Numbered from the stretch's first letter, positions 26,209 to 35,302 are shown. The stretch: 64,000 nt of DNA from Paenibacillaceae bacterium (GCA_947460235.1 CANHGK010000006.1:1-64000), one strand, 5' to 3'. Program-made: numbers and translations. The notes: generated by a model from the sequence alone, not told the origin.

Positions 26209-28557
26209 ATGAATCGTATAAAAATTAGCCTTATCGCTTCCTTTACTGTATTGGTGCTCGTGGTACTCGGTTTTACGGGGACACTTAACATCCTCTCATT
26301 TAAAAAACAATTCACGGAATCTCTAGTCAACGGTTATGAGGTCGTTGCGGGTGAAAGTGTTCGTAAAATTGAGTATTCCGTTAAATACGGGAAACCAATT
26401 AATAATTTCTACGGTATTGAAGCATTGTTGCAACAAAATATGCAATTCTCAGAAGACATCACAAATATTCAAATTATCGCTACGAATGGTGATTTGATTT
26501 ATAACAAAGATGGTCGTGTGGAAGGTAAATCTATTGATGCAGAATATCGCGATCAAATAAAATTTACGGATCGTACAGTTGCGATCCAAACGAAACATAT
26601 TCAAACTGGCGGAGAGCATCAAGTATATTTGCCGATTTTTGATGGAAATGGTAAATGGATCGCAACCTACAATTTATCATTTGCTGATGCTGCGATTCAG
26701 AAATCATTTGATTTTTATGCGAATAAAATTTTGCTGATGTTAGCGATTTGCGGCGCTGCTGCTTTGATTTTATTAATTATTTTCAATGTAACGATGAATT
26801 TGGTTACGTCAGAAGGAGAAGTCCTCAAAGTTCGATTACTGACCTTAATCATCGGAATTTTGTCAATTACTCAGTTGACGTTTAGTATTTATAACTATCA
26901 GTTGTTTAAGGATGCGTATCAGGCACTTTCGAACCAAACCGTGACGATTGCATCAAGTACGATGAAATATAATATTGATGCGTTGATTAAAAAAGGTGTT
27001 CCGTACGATCAAATGTTTGAAATTGACAAATATTTTGCGAATACGGCCAAATCGATTCCGCTGATCGATCGAATTCAGTTGGTTCCAAAAGGAAAAACGT
27101 CAGATGATGCCCAGTCTAAAATATCGATTGAGTTACCGAAGGATAAAACCGGTGCATCGTTCAGTCTTGAAGTAAGAATAGATGATGAAGTGATTGCAAA
27201 ACAATTGCGAAACACCGTATTTGATGGTGTGACCGTATTGATTATTTCATTCTTATTCTTAGTTGAAATTACGATGTTCTTGTTAATGTTGTTACGAGGT
27301 TTCGTCGTTCGCGCGGCAGGCGTAATTTTGCGTAGGTTAAATCGAAATGAATTATTTAATGGTGAAATGATTCGACCGCTCACATTCGCTTTCGCGTTTG
27401 CAATTTTCATGCCATTATCATTTATTCCGATCGTAATGAAAGGTAAAGTAACTGCATTTTTAGGCTTATCTGAAGAAGTCTTGCTTGCGCTACCAATTAC
27501 TGTTGAAATTTTATTTGCATTTGTGGCAACGATGATTGCCGGTGCACTGATTGATCAGTATGGATGGCGTAAAGGATTTTTATTTGGTGCTTTTGCATTT
27601 GCTTGTGGTTCAGCGTTATCTGGTTTAGCTGATTCATCATATGAACTATATTTAGCGGGTCGGATGATTGTTGGTTTAGGTTACGGGTTTGGTTTACTTT
27701 CCCTGCGGGCCTATGTTCAACAAACCTACGAGACAGAACGTCAAAGCGGAGGTTTCTCGTCGATGTTCTCTGGATTGTATGCCGGAGTGAACGGTGGTGT
27801 TATCGTTGGTGCATTGCTCGCTGATCGTTTAGGATATTCATTCGTCTTTTTGCTAGCAAGTGGCATTATCTTACTTTCCATTTTGATAGCACTCATATAC
27901 ACAAATCCGACGTCGATTGAGCAAATGCGAAAGTTGGATGTTGGTCAAAAAGGAGTATCGATTTGGAAAGGATTTTTATTGAATCCTGGCGTCGCTGGAT
28001 TTTTCCTTTTCTTACTCATTCCAATTTCAGTGGCAAGCATGTTCTTGGATTATTATTTCCCGTTATATGCGAAAAATCATGGTGTGAGCTCAGGTGATGT
28101 TGGACGCGTCTTCCTACTTCATGGGTTAATCGTCGTATACCTAGGTCCAATATTGTTGCGTTTGACGGAAAGATGGTTCAGTAATAAAGTGTCTGTTATT
28201 TTATCTGGTGTCATTGTTATTGCAGGATTGCTCATTTTTGCAGGAATTAATACCGTAGAAGCCGCAATTTTAGCTGTCGTATTCCTGGGTGTTTCTGATA
28301 GTTTCGGCTTGGTCGCGCAAAACAATTATTTACTTCGACTGCCGCAGACGAGTCAAATCGGATCTACAAGAGCGCTTGGTTATTTTGATAATTTCCGTAA
28401 GTTCGGCCAAATGGTTTCGCCAATGATTTTTGGTGGATTGGCATTTATGGGCGGCTACGGCGTTGGAATTATTGGGATGATCTTCGTCGTTTTAATTTTA
28501 TGTTTTACGGTTATTGTGATCCGCAATAAGGAAAAGTCTTTGAAGGAGAGCGCGTAG
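26209..28557 (+). CDS. Sensor-MFS fusion membrane protein
   Basis: 782 residues. Order: membrane helix (~9-27), first external Cache-like region (~35-168), membrane helices (~172-196, 208-228), second external region (~230-335), membrane helix (~339-361), then a 12-helix major facilitator domain (~385-775) with ALIDQYGWRKGFLFGAFAFA and YLAGRMIVGLGYGFGLLSLR, the MFS loop 2-3 and helix 4 region. The chemoreceptor-like first half without HAMP or kinase is unusual. It might gate transport by an external ligand, or use the MFS part as a receptor. It lies 19 bases after the substrate-binding gene and one base before the acetyltransferase gene. Confidence 0.78.
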   Translation: MNRIKISLIASFTVLVLVVLGFTGTLNILSFKKQFTESLVNGYEVVAGESVRKIEYSVKYGKPINNFYGIEALLQQNMQFSEDITNIQIIATNGDLIYNKDGRVEGKSIDAEYRDQIKFTDRTVAIQTKHIQTGGEHQVYLPIFDGNGKWIATYNLSFADAAIQKSFDFYANKILLMLAICGAAALILLIIFNVTMNLVTSEGEVLKVRLLTLIIGILSITQLTFSIYNYQLFKDAYQALSNQTVTIASSTMKYNIDALIKKGVPYDQMFEIDKYFANTAKSIPLIDRIQLVPKGKTSDDAQSKISIELPKDKTGASFSLEVRIDDEVIAKQLRNTVFDGVTVLIISFLFLVEITMFLLMLLRGFVVRAAGVILRRLNRNELFNGEMIRPLTFAFAFAIFMPLSFIPIVMKGKVTAFLGLSEEVLLALPITVEILFAFVATMIAGALIDQYGWRKGFLFGAFAFACGSALSGLADSSYELYLAGRMIVGLGYGFGLLSLRAYVQQTYETERQSGGFSSMFSGLYAGVNGGVIVGALLADRLGYSFVFLLASGIILLSILIALIYTNPTSIEQMRKLDVGQKGVSIWKGFLLNPGVAGFFLFLLIPISVASMFLDYYFPLYAKNHGVSSGDVGRVFLLHGLIVVYLGPILLRLTERWFSNKVSVILSGVIVIAGLLIFAGINTVEAAILAVVFLGVSDSFGLVAQNNYLLRLPQTSQIGSTRALGYFDNFRKFGQMVSPMIFGGLAFMGGYGVGIIGMIFVVLILCFTVIVIRNKEKSLKESA

Positions 28558-28558
28558 T

Positions 28559-29248
28559 ATGAATGGTACGCTCGGCGAGTGTTTCATTGTTCGCACATTA
28601 CATCGTGCTGATCTGGAACAATTGCTTACGCTTCAACGAAATGTATTGCTTGATCTACAAAATGTTGATCTTTTTGTACCACTCAGTACCCTTGAATTTG
28701 AATGCATGTTGCAAGATCAGGGAATGGTCATTGGTTGTTACTTGGAAGGCGAGTTAATCGCCTTCCATAGTTTTTTTTATCCGAAAGAATCTGCGGACAA
28801 CTTAGGAATCGACCTGGATTTTGATCATAAACAACTATTACAAGTTGCTCATTTAGAAGCAACCTGTGTGCATCCACGGCATCGCGGACTTGGTTTGCAA
28901 ACAAAATTGACCACTATTTTGTTGAACGAAATGAAAACACGAGGCGAATATCGTTATATCCTTCAAACGGTAGCTCCGGATAATATCGCGAGTATCAAAA
29001 GCACATTCAAGTCGGGATTGTCGCTTGTTCGTTACAAGCATAAATATGGAGGAAAAAAGCGATTCATTTTCGCACTTGATTTGGTTTCACCTTCTGTGTT
29101 TGATTTGAGTGATCGAACAACGTTGAAGATTGATGCGTCAATGGAACAATATGAGACGAGATTTATCCAGGGATATTCCGGAAGAGAACTAGAAGTTATC
29201 GACGGAGAATTGCATATCCAATTTATAAAAAAGCTGTCCCTACGGTAA
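28559..29248 (+). CDS. GNAT-family N-acetyltransferase
   Basis: 229 residues. FIVRTLHRADLEQLLTLQRN at the start and LEATCVHPRHRGLGLQTKLT (~98-117), with the acetyl-CoA pyrophosphate loop RHRGLG, then YRYILQTVAPDNIASIKSTF, give a complete GNAT core. The C-terminal ~50 residues are extra. The acceptor is unknown. Last gene of the operon; AAGGAGAG ribosome site, and its stop codon lies inside the operon terminator. Confidence 0.85.
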   Translation: MNGTLGECFIVRTLHRADLEQLLTLQRNVLLDLQNVDLFVPLSTLEFECMLQDQGMVIGCYLEGELIAFHSFFYPKESADNLGIDLDFDHKQLLQVAHLEATCVHPRHRGLGLQTKLTTILLNEMKTRGEYRYILQTVAPDNIASIKSTFKSGLSLVRYKHKYGGKKRFIFALDLVSPSVFDLSDRTTLKIDASMEQYETRFIQGYSGRELEVIDGELHIQFIKKLSLR

Positions 29249-29282
29249 CGTTAGTTACTGACTTTTGGGGACAGCCTTTTTT
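29233..29282 (+). terminator. Rho-independent terminator of the sensor/effector operon
   Basis: GCTGTCCC pairs with GGGGACAGC across a long loop, followed by six T. The stop codon of the acetyltransferase gene is inside the loop region. Confidence 0.85.
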
Positions 29283-29337
29283 GTATTGTCGTAAAGCTAA
29301 TCTTGAAACGTAAAGGAATCTATTATTATCGTTTTTT

Positions 29338-29366
29338 TTGACTTATGTTCATCTATAAATTAAAAT
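29338..29366 (+). promoter_or_regulatory. Probable sigma-A promoter
   Basis: TTGACT (29338-29343) and TAAAAT (29361-29366) with a 17-base spacer, 72 bases before the ATG of the next gene and just after the upstream terminator. Confidence 0.65.
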
Positions 29367-29438
29367 TTGCTTGAGTAATTTACTTAATGATCTTTTCTAT
29401 TAATCTATTTAACCTACTTATTGAAAAGGAGTAATACG

Positions 29439-30107
29439 ATGAAAAAATTAATTGATTCAGAAAAATTTTCAAACGGGTTGGAGATCTTTATTGCCGTTTT
29501 GTTAGGGGTCACTGCGGTGCTTACTGCATATGCCTCATGGCAATCCTCACTTTATGGTGGAAACCAAGCGGGGAAATACACGCAAGGAACAGCTACCATT
29601 AGTGAAGCGAACTCGATGTTTAATGATGCTTCTCAATTTATTGCACAAGATATGGCAGTGTGGAATCGCATCACAGACCTCCGTATTGATCTTGAATTTG
29701 CAAAAGAAAAAAACGATGCGCTTTCAGAAGAACGGAATCAATGGAAACTTGATCAAATCATGGCCGATAATGTGACGCCAGAATTTCAGAAAGCAATTGA
29801 ATGGGCAGATGCTCAAAAAGAGTCAACGTCACCTTTTGTGATGCCAGGTTTTATCGAAAGTTATTCTGATAATGCACAAGTAAAGTATGATGAGGGTAAG
29901 GATCAAATCGCTGAAGGAGAGAAGGCAAACGGGTTAGGTGACATCCTAGGACTTGTAACGGTAATCTTCTCGGTTGTTTTATTCTTACTCGGTATTTGCA
30001 ATACGTTCAAAAATATCAGAACTAGATTGGTCATTGGAATATCATCGGTTATTTCTTTAATGTTCGGATTGGTCATCATGTTTAATGTGCCATATGTTTC
30101 TTTATAG
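29439..30107 (+). CDS. DUF4337-like membrane protein
   Basis: 222 residues from the ATG at 29439 (AAGGAG at eight bases); an upstream TTG at 29421 is unlikely. One N-terminal membrane helix (LEIFIAVLLGVTAVLTAYAS), a soluble helical middle (~45-155, ending GKDQIAEGEKANG) and two C-terminal membrane helices. The layout fits DUF4337-type proteins of unknown function. Transcribed alone from the TTGACT/TAAAAT promoter. Confidence 0.75.
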   Translation: MKKLIDSEKFSNGLEIFIAVLLGVTAVLTAYASWQSSLYGGNQAGKYTQGTATISEANSMFNDASQFIAQDMAVWNRITDLRIDLEFAKEKNDALSEERNQWKLDQIMADNVTPEFQKAIEWADAQKESTSPFVMPGFIESYSDNAQVKYDEGKDQIAEGEKANGLGDILGLVTVIFSVVLFLLGICNTFKNIRTRLVIGISSVISLMFGLVIMFNVPYVSL

Positions 30108-30147
30108 ATTTAAATGAAATTATAATAATGTTGGAGATGTAACATTT

Positions 30148-30178
30148 TCGACACAATATGACCAAATTATGTTATAAT
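30148..30178 (+). promoter_or_regulatory. Probable extended -10 promoter for a small membrane peptide
   Basis: TGTTATAAT at 30170-30178 is an extended -10 with a perfect TATAAT. TCGACA at 30148-30153 is a possible -35 with a 19-base spacer. It lies 35 bases before the ATG of the 34-residue gene. Confidence 0.55.
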
Positions 30179-30213
30179 TAATGTAGTTAAATCGGTCAAA
30201 AGGTCGTGATGCT

Positions 30214-30318
30214 ATGAACTCCTTTAAAGGTTGGTTCTTGTTGTCAACGGTCGTCGCGGGCATGTTTTTTGGTGGTACGTTTTTGGTAGTTGTTGTTTCC
30301 ATGGCCGTTTATAAATAA
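30214..30318 (+). CDS. 34-residue small membrane protein
   Basis: MNSFKGWFLLSTVVAGMFFG begins a single hydrophobic helix that ends MAVYK. The gene is bracketed by its own extended -10 promoter and a rho-independent terminator, which argues for a real transcript. A weak AGGTCGTGAT ribosome site precedes the ATG. Function unknown. It is not a recognised toxin or small regulator, although size and layout fit either a membrane-stress peptide or a subunit of the nearby ion channel. Confidence 0.6.
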   Translation: MNSFKGWFLLSTVVAGMFFGGTFLVVVVSMAVYK

Positions 30319-30351
30319 TCAGTGAGAAATCTATTTTGTTATTATATTTCA

Positions 30352-30382
30352 AACGCCGTTACATCGATACGGCGTTTTTTTA
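30352..30382 (+). terminator. Rho-independent terminator
   Basis: AACGCCGT pairs with ACGGCGTT around a nine-base loop, followed by a T-run. It ends the small membrane peptide transcript. Confidence 0.9.
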
Positions 30383-30439
30383 TGTTACAATGACTTGAGT
30401 GAAAGTTACGTCAATTTAAAAAGGGAGAACAATTGAATT

Positions 30440-31507
30440 ATGTTTAGACGCCTAACGTTGTTATTCATGTTGTTTTCGTGTTTTGTTTTTTTCATCATTC
30501 CAAGTTCATCTTGTTTAGGCGCTTCGGATGCGCAAACTAGTCATGCAAAAACAATTGTAAATCAACAAAATGGTAAATTATCAGAGATGACGCAAATTCC
30601 TCCGAGTGCAATTCAAGTTAAGGTTGGAGTTTATCCGATTGATATTTATGAAGTTGATTTTACGACGAATACATACAGAGTTGATGCTTATGTATGGTAC
30701 GACTGGGTTGGGGATATCAACCCGATGGAAACGATGGAATTCGTTAATGCAGTCGAAATCACCAAAACATATGATGGACCGGTCACTGAATACAACGGGA
30801 TCAAACATCAATCATTGAGAATTAATGCGCGTTTTTATCAACCGTTTGATTTGCGAAATTTTCCATTGGACAAACAATCTTTGAATATGGAAATTGAAGA
30901 TACATCGGACATCTATCAAGATGTCGTATATGTACCTGATGACAAAAATTCGGGATACGGTGCTCGCATGGCCATTCCTGGTTGGCAAGTCAATAAACTA
31001 AGCACGCAAATGTTTATTAATGATTATGGAACGAATTTTGGAGATTCGGAGAAGGGGATTGAAGCGTCAAAATACTCTAATCTGAGATTCACCATTGAAA
31101 TGACTCGAAATTCAAATTATTTTTATTGGAAATTATTATTACCACTAATGATTGTGTTGATTACGAATTGGTTTTCTTTGTTATTGAATCCGCGAATCGT
31201 TGAAGTACGTATGGCAATGCCAGCAACGGCTTTGTTAACCACAATTTTTCTGCAAATGGCCTATACGGATAAATTACCAGAATTGTCGTACATGGTACTT
31301 TTGGATAAACTATATGTGATTGTATATATTTTGATTGTTGTAAGCTTTGCACAAATTGTGACGATGGACCGATTTATGGATGAAGAAGATCCAAGTACGA
31401 TTACTAAAATTATGCGTATTGATCGAATGAGTGTCGTTATCCAGATTGTCATTTTCATATCATTATTAACGTATTTTATCGTAACAATGAATGGATCAGG
31501 GATATAA
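30440..31507 (+). CDS. Pentameric ligand-gated ion channel (bacterial Cys-loop-type)
   Basis: 355 residues. Signal peptide (~1-28), then an extracellular beta-sandwich (~55-225): VKVGVYPIDIYEVD, YRVDAYVWYDW and FYQPFDLRNFPLDKQSLNME, the last being the prokaryotic equivalent of the Cys-loop region. Four membrane helices follow: M1 (FYWKLLLPLMIVLITNWFSL), M2 lining the pore after VRMAMPATALL, M3 (LYVIVYILIVVSFAQIV) and M4 near the C-terminus. This is the GLIC/ELIC-type family, homopentameric cation or anion channels gated by protons or amines. TGTTACAAT at 30383-30391 is a possible promoter. Its own terminator follows. The ligand is unknown. Confidence 0.85.
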   Translation: MFRRLTLLFMLFSCFVFFIIPSSSCLGASDAQTSHAKTIVNQQNGKLSEMTQIPPSAIQVKVGVYPIDIYEVDFTTNTYRVDAYVWYDWVGDINPMETMEFVNAVEITKTYDGPVTEYNGIKHQSLRINARFYQPFDLRNFPLDKQSLNMEIEDTSDIYQDVVYVPDDKNSGYGARMAIPGWQVNKLSTQMFINDYGTNFGDSEKGIEASKYSNLRFTIEMTRNSNYFYWKLLLPLMIVLITNWFSLLLNPRIVEVRMAMPATALLTTIFLQMAYTDKLPELSYMVLLDKLYVIVYILIVVSFAQIVTMDRFMDEEDPSTITKIMRIDRMSVVIQIVIFISLLTYFIVTMNGSGI

Positions 31508-31533
31508 GGTTTGACAAGATTGAATGGATTACG

Positions 31534-31570
31534 AAAGCCGATTCTGTGTTTTACAGATCGGCTTTTTGGT
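31534..31570 (+). terminator. Rho-independent terminator
   Basis: AAGCCGATTCTGT pairs with ACAGATCGGCTT (one bulge), followed by TTTTTGGTTTT. It belongs to the same AGCCGA-type hairpin family as the terminators flanking sbcDC. Confidence 0.85.
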
Positions 31571-31661
31571 TTTAAACTATCATGTCCAACGATGAATCAT
31601 TTATACTAGAAAAGATAGATTAAAACTAACAATCAAAGTAAAGTGAACGGAGTTCGTGAAC

Positions 31662-32390
31662 ATGAATCAACTGAAAATCATTGGTGTCGTGCTTCTCGTT
31701 AGTGTTTTTAACATTTATTTGTTTTCACCAAGGTTTATTGGACTTTCCATTGGGGATTCTGCACTTTCATCTGCAATTGGAGTAACTGTTCTGTTAGCAA
31801 GTATTCTTCTCGTTCTGTTTGTTTCGTATCAGTCGATGAATCAACCTGCAGTCCGTCGTTTTGCCAAGCAACTGCAAACACATGAAGATTTTGTGCAAGC
31901 ACTTCAAAGTTATCAGTCGATGAAATCATTTGCTACTGATCTTGCTTACGCGCTGGAACAAATGGATCGCTGGCTCAAAAAAGATGAACATTTACGCGGT
32001 ATTCTTGCGCAGAAGTTTGAGCCGCATGAACTGAGTTTCGTCAAGTTTGCTTCGACGATCGAACAAGTGAAACAGTTTTTTTATGTAAATGTTCGAAATA
32101 TGATCAATCGGCTTCAAGTGTTAGATGCGTCGGATGTGGATGGGATTGAGCAACGCCGGGATCAACTGTCTCAGGACATGCTACAAAAACGAAAGGAATT
32201 ATTATTTGACCATATCACGTTTATTAAGCAATCATTAAATAATAACGAAGAGATCTTACTGAAATTAGATCAGTTAATGATTGAAATTTCGAAGCTAGAC
32301 GATGTGGATGCAGACATTTCTCAATTGCCATGTATGCAAGAAATTGAAGCACTGATTAAACAAACGAAGTTATATAAAGAAACGCCATAA
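31662..32390 (+). CDS. Membrane protein with cytoplasmic helical domain, unknown function
   Basis: 242 residues from the ATG at 31662 (GGAG at nine bases); GTG at 31656 is too close to it. Two N-terminal membrane helices (~5-22 and 33-55), then a long helical cytoplasmic region with many Leu/Gln/Lys heptads. It is the first of three co-directional genes with the VWA and TelA proteins. In Bacillus relatives TelA is paired with XpaC-like membrane proteins, but I see no clear XpaC motif here. Confidence 0.65.
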   Translation: MNQLKIIGVVLLVSVFNIYLFSPRFIGLSIGDSALSSAIGVTVLLASILLVLFVSYQSMNQPAVRRFAKQLQTHEDFVQALQSYQSMKSFATDLAYALEQMDRWLKKDEHLRGILAQKFEPHELSFVKFASTIEQVKQFFYVNVRNMINRLQVLDASDVDGIEQRRDQLSQDMLQKRKELLFDHITFIKQSLNNNEEILLKLDQLMIEISKLDDVDADISQLPCMQEIEALIKQTKLYKETP

Positions 32391-32426
32391 CAAATTTTCG
32401 ATCAAATCTAGAGGGGACACGATCAA

Positions 32427-34097
32427 ATGATGTCGAGCAAATTCATACGAACGTCAATCATTTCATTACTTGCAGTATTTGTGATTGTTTATATTGGGAT
32501 TCAGCTGACTTCGAAAAAAGCACCAATTAATGAGCAAAATGCTGAAGAACGTCTAAATGAGTTATACGCTGGAATTACCGTGAATCAAGTCTCGCCAGTG
32601 AAAGGAGAAATTGACTTATCTCCGGCAGATGTTGGACAATCCCTCCCAGACATCGCGAAGTTTCCACTCACGACAACGCACAGTTCAGATCACTATGTTG
32701 AGATTTTTTCATCGACCGAGAAAGCAGGCAAAGGTGTAGACGGGTGGCTTACGGAGGTTGCTACTGCTTTTAACCAGGCGAATATTCAAGTAGACGGCTC
32801 GGTTGCTTCGGTTGATGTTCGAAATATCGCCTCTGGGACAGCGGCTGACTATATCGTGTCTGGCAAATATGTGCCGGACGCTTTTGCGCCATCGAATGAG
32901 CTATGGGGAGAAATCATAAAAAACGCAGGGATCAAGGCAACGATCATCTCCCCGCGACTTGTCGGCAATACAGCAGGAATCGTGATTTCGAAAAGCAAAC
33001 GCGATTCGCTCGTTTCTAAATATGGGAAACTGAACTCGAAGACCATTGCTGAAGCAGTAATCAAAGGTGATTTGGTGATGGGATACACGGATCCTTTTAC
33101 AAGTTCAACCGGCTTAAATTTTCTCGTTAGCGCGATCAATCAATTTGATAGTGATCCCTTAAGTGAGAAGTCGATGAAGACATTCGAGGAATTTCAAGCA
33201 CATATTCCGTTTACCGCATCGACAACGTTGCAAATACGAGAAGCGACCAAATCAGGAAAATTAGATGCATTCGTGCTGGAATATCAAACGTACGTGAATG
33301 CAGACGATTTGAAAAATGACTACGAATATATTCCAATCGGGGTGAGACACGACAATCCATTATATGCGCTCGGTGAGTTACCTGCGGAAAAACGTAAGAT
33401 CTTAACAGCATTTGCTGATTTTGCACGTGAGAAACAAAACCAACAATTGGCGAATGACAAAGGGTTCAATCAGTTTAATGATTATCAATCCGAATATCAG
33501 TTGCCAGGCGGTAAGTTCTTGTCTGACGCACAACAATTATGGAAGCAAAAGAAGAATGGGAATCGTGCGGTATCTGCTGTATTTGTCGCCGATGTATCTG
33601 GTAGTATGGAAGGCGAGCCAATCGCGAAACTGAGAGAATCGCTCATCCAAGGTCAGAAATATTTGGGCAAAGATAATCGCATCGGACTGATCTCGTATTC
33701 GAATGAAGTAAATGTCAACCTACCAATCAATACGTATACCATTGACCAACAAGGTCTCTTTGTTGGGGCTGCAAATAGTCTCACGGAAGGCGGCCGGACG
33801 GCAACCTTTGATGCGATTGTTGTTGCGCTCAAAATGTTAGCAGACGATAAGAAAGCAAATCCGAACATTAAACCGCTTATTTTCGTTTTAAGTGATGGCG
33901 AAACGAATACAGGAACAGACATTTCTGCTGTCGAAGAATTACTTCGCGTTTACAAAATTCCTGTCTATACGATTGGTTACAATGCAGATATCCAGGCCCT
34001 CAAAACGATTTCAGACATCAATGAAGCATCGAGCATCAACGCATATACTGACGATGTCATTTATAAAATTAGAAATTTACTCAACAGCCAAATGTAA
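32427..34097 (+). CDS. Membrane-anchored substrate-binding plus VWA domain protein
   Basis: 556 residues. N-terminal membrane anchor (~7-25), a PBP-like region (~85-340; SDHYVEIFSSTEKAGKGVDG, then LVMGYTDPFTSSTGLNFLVS), and a C-terminal von Willebrand A domain (~383-550) with a complete MIDAS start FVADVSGSMEG, LTEGGRTATFDAI and VLSDGETNTGTD. Such fusions occur beside TelA-like genes and are thought to bind an extracellular ligand through a metal ion. GAGGGG ribosome site. It lies 36 bases after the upstream gene and 27 before telA. Confidence 0.8.
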   Translation: MMSSKFIRTSIISLLAVFVIVYIGIQLTSKKAPINEQNAEERLNELYAGITVNQVSPVKGEIDLSPADVGQSLPDIAKFPLTTTHSSDHYVEIFSSTEKAGKGVDGWLTEVATAFNQANIQVDGSVASVDVRNIASGTAADYIVSGKYVPDAFAPSNELWGEIIKNAGIKATIISPRLVGNTAGIVISKSKRDSLVSKYGKLNSKTIAEAVIKGDLVMGYTDPFTSSTGLNFLVSAINQFDSDPLSEKSMKTFEEFQAHIPFTASTTLQIREATKSGKLDAFVLEYQTYVNADDLKNDYEYIPIGVRHDNPLYALGELPAEKRKILTAFADFAREKQNQQLANDKGFNQFNDYQSEYQLPGGKFLSDAQQLWKQKKNGNRAVSAVFVADVSGSMEGEPIAKLRESLIQGQKYLGKDNRIGLISYSNEVNVNLPINTYTIDQQGLFVGAANSLTEGGRTATFDAIVVALKMLADDKKANPNIKPLIFVLSDGETNTGTDISAVEELLRVYKIPVYTIGYNADIQALKTISDINEASSINAYTDDVIYKIRNLLNSQM

Positions 34098-34124
34098 CCT
34101 AATTTACCTTGGAGGGAATCAATC

Positions 34125-35264
34125 ATGTCGTTTTCTATGGAAGTTATAAACCCGGATCTTATCAAAGCAGCCGTTGTCGAAGAAGTTAAACCGGTCAATG
34201 AAGAAACGAAACAATTGCAGCAACTTGCAAGCGCGAATGTCGAAACCATTATGAATTTGGAATTAGATTCCCTTGAAAAGCGCCAAGCGATTTTGCAGCC
34301 AATCGAGCAGTTTGGACTGAGTACGATGAAATCTTCTTCTGATAAAAATTCACTTCTACAAGTAACGATCGGCAATCTTTCGAAAAGTGGAGATGAAGGC
34401 GGCGTGGTGGCCAAGGGATTGGCGGAACTACAAACGCAATTAAAAGATTTGGATCCAAGTGTGATTGATTTTGCGAAAACAGGCTTTTTGTCCAAATTGT
34501 TTAATCCCTTACGATCTTATTTTCAAAAGTTTCAACAGGCTGATAGCGTCATTGCTGATATCATTGTATCGCTCGACAAAGGCAAAATCACACTAAAAAA
34601 TGACAATACAACGCTTGAAATTGAACAACAATCGCTACGAGAATTGACCAAAAAATTGCAAAAAGAAATCGAACTCGGCACGATGATGGACGGATTGATT
34701 GAATCGCATATTGAAGCAGCGAAACAGCGCGGCGATGATCCCGACAAGATTCGATTTATCACCGAAGAATTATTGTTTCCGCTCAGACAGCGCGTGATGG
34801 ATTTGCAACAAATGCTCGTGGTGAATCAACAAGGAATCATCGCGATGGAAGTCGTGATTCGCAACAATCGAGAACTGATTCGCGGCGTTGATCGTGCGAA
34901 GAACGTAACCGTATCTGCATTGAAAATATCAGTTACGGTTGCGAGCGCGCTCTATAGTCAAAAGATTGTTCTCAAAAAGATTCAAATGTTAAATGAAACG
35001 ACGAACCAATTGATCGCAGGAACATCTACGATGCTCAAAGAGCAAGGTGCAGCAATTCAAAAACAAGCCATGGAATCCAGTATTTCTGTGGACACATTGA
35101 AAGTGGCGTTTACTGATGTCATTTCTGCACTGGATTCGATCAATCAATTTAAGCAAGATGCACTGCCAATGATGAAGAATACGATTCAGCAATTCCAAGA
35201 ACTTGCCACTGAAGGCGAAAAACATATTCAACGTCTGGAAAAGGGCCAACAATTGAGGTTGTAA
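34125..35264 (+). CDS. TelA-family toxic anion resistance protein
   Basis: 379 residues. IGNLSKSGDEGGVVAKGLAE, then LDPSVIDFAKTGFLSKLFNP with the family-typical KLFNP turn, and VVNQQGIIAMEVVIRNNREL in the middle match the TelA/KlaA family (tellurite and other anion tolerance; also cell-envelope stress in Firmicutes). Wholly helical, cytoplasmic. TTGGAGGGAATC ribosome site. With the VWA protein and the membrane protein upstream it forms a three-gene operon, so a membrane-stress complex is more likely than a tellurite-only role. Confidence 0.85.
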   Translation: MSFSMEVINPDLIKAAVVEEVKPVNEETKQLQQLASANVETIMNLELDSLEKRQAILQPIEQFGLSTMKSSSDKNSLLQVTIGNLSKSGDEGGVVAKGLAELQTQLKDLDPSVIDFAKTGFLSKLFNPLRSYFQKFQQADSVIADIIVSLDKGKITLKNDNTTLEIEQQSLRELTKKLQKEIELGTMMDGLIESHIEAAKQRGDDPDKIRFITEELLFPLRQRVMDLQQMLVVNQQGIIAMEVVIRNNRELIRGVDRAKNVTVSALKISVTVASALYSQKIVLKKIQMLNETTNQLIAGTSTMLKEQGAAIQKQAMESSISVDTLKVAFTDVISALDSINQFKQDALPMMKNTIQQFQELATEGEKHIQRLEKGQQLRL

Positions 35265-35302
35265 GTGGACCCCAAAAACGAAACGAAAAGAGGATGGAAA
35301 TC

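Noticed and set aside
31662-32390. XpaC identity for the membrane protein near telA
   Set aside because: The position fits, but I could not see the XpaC C-terminal pattern.
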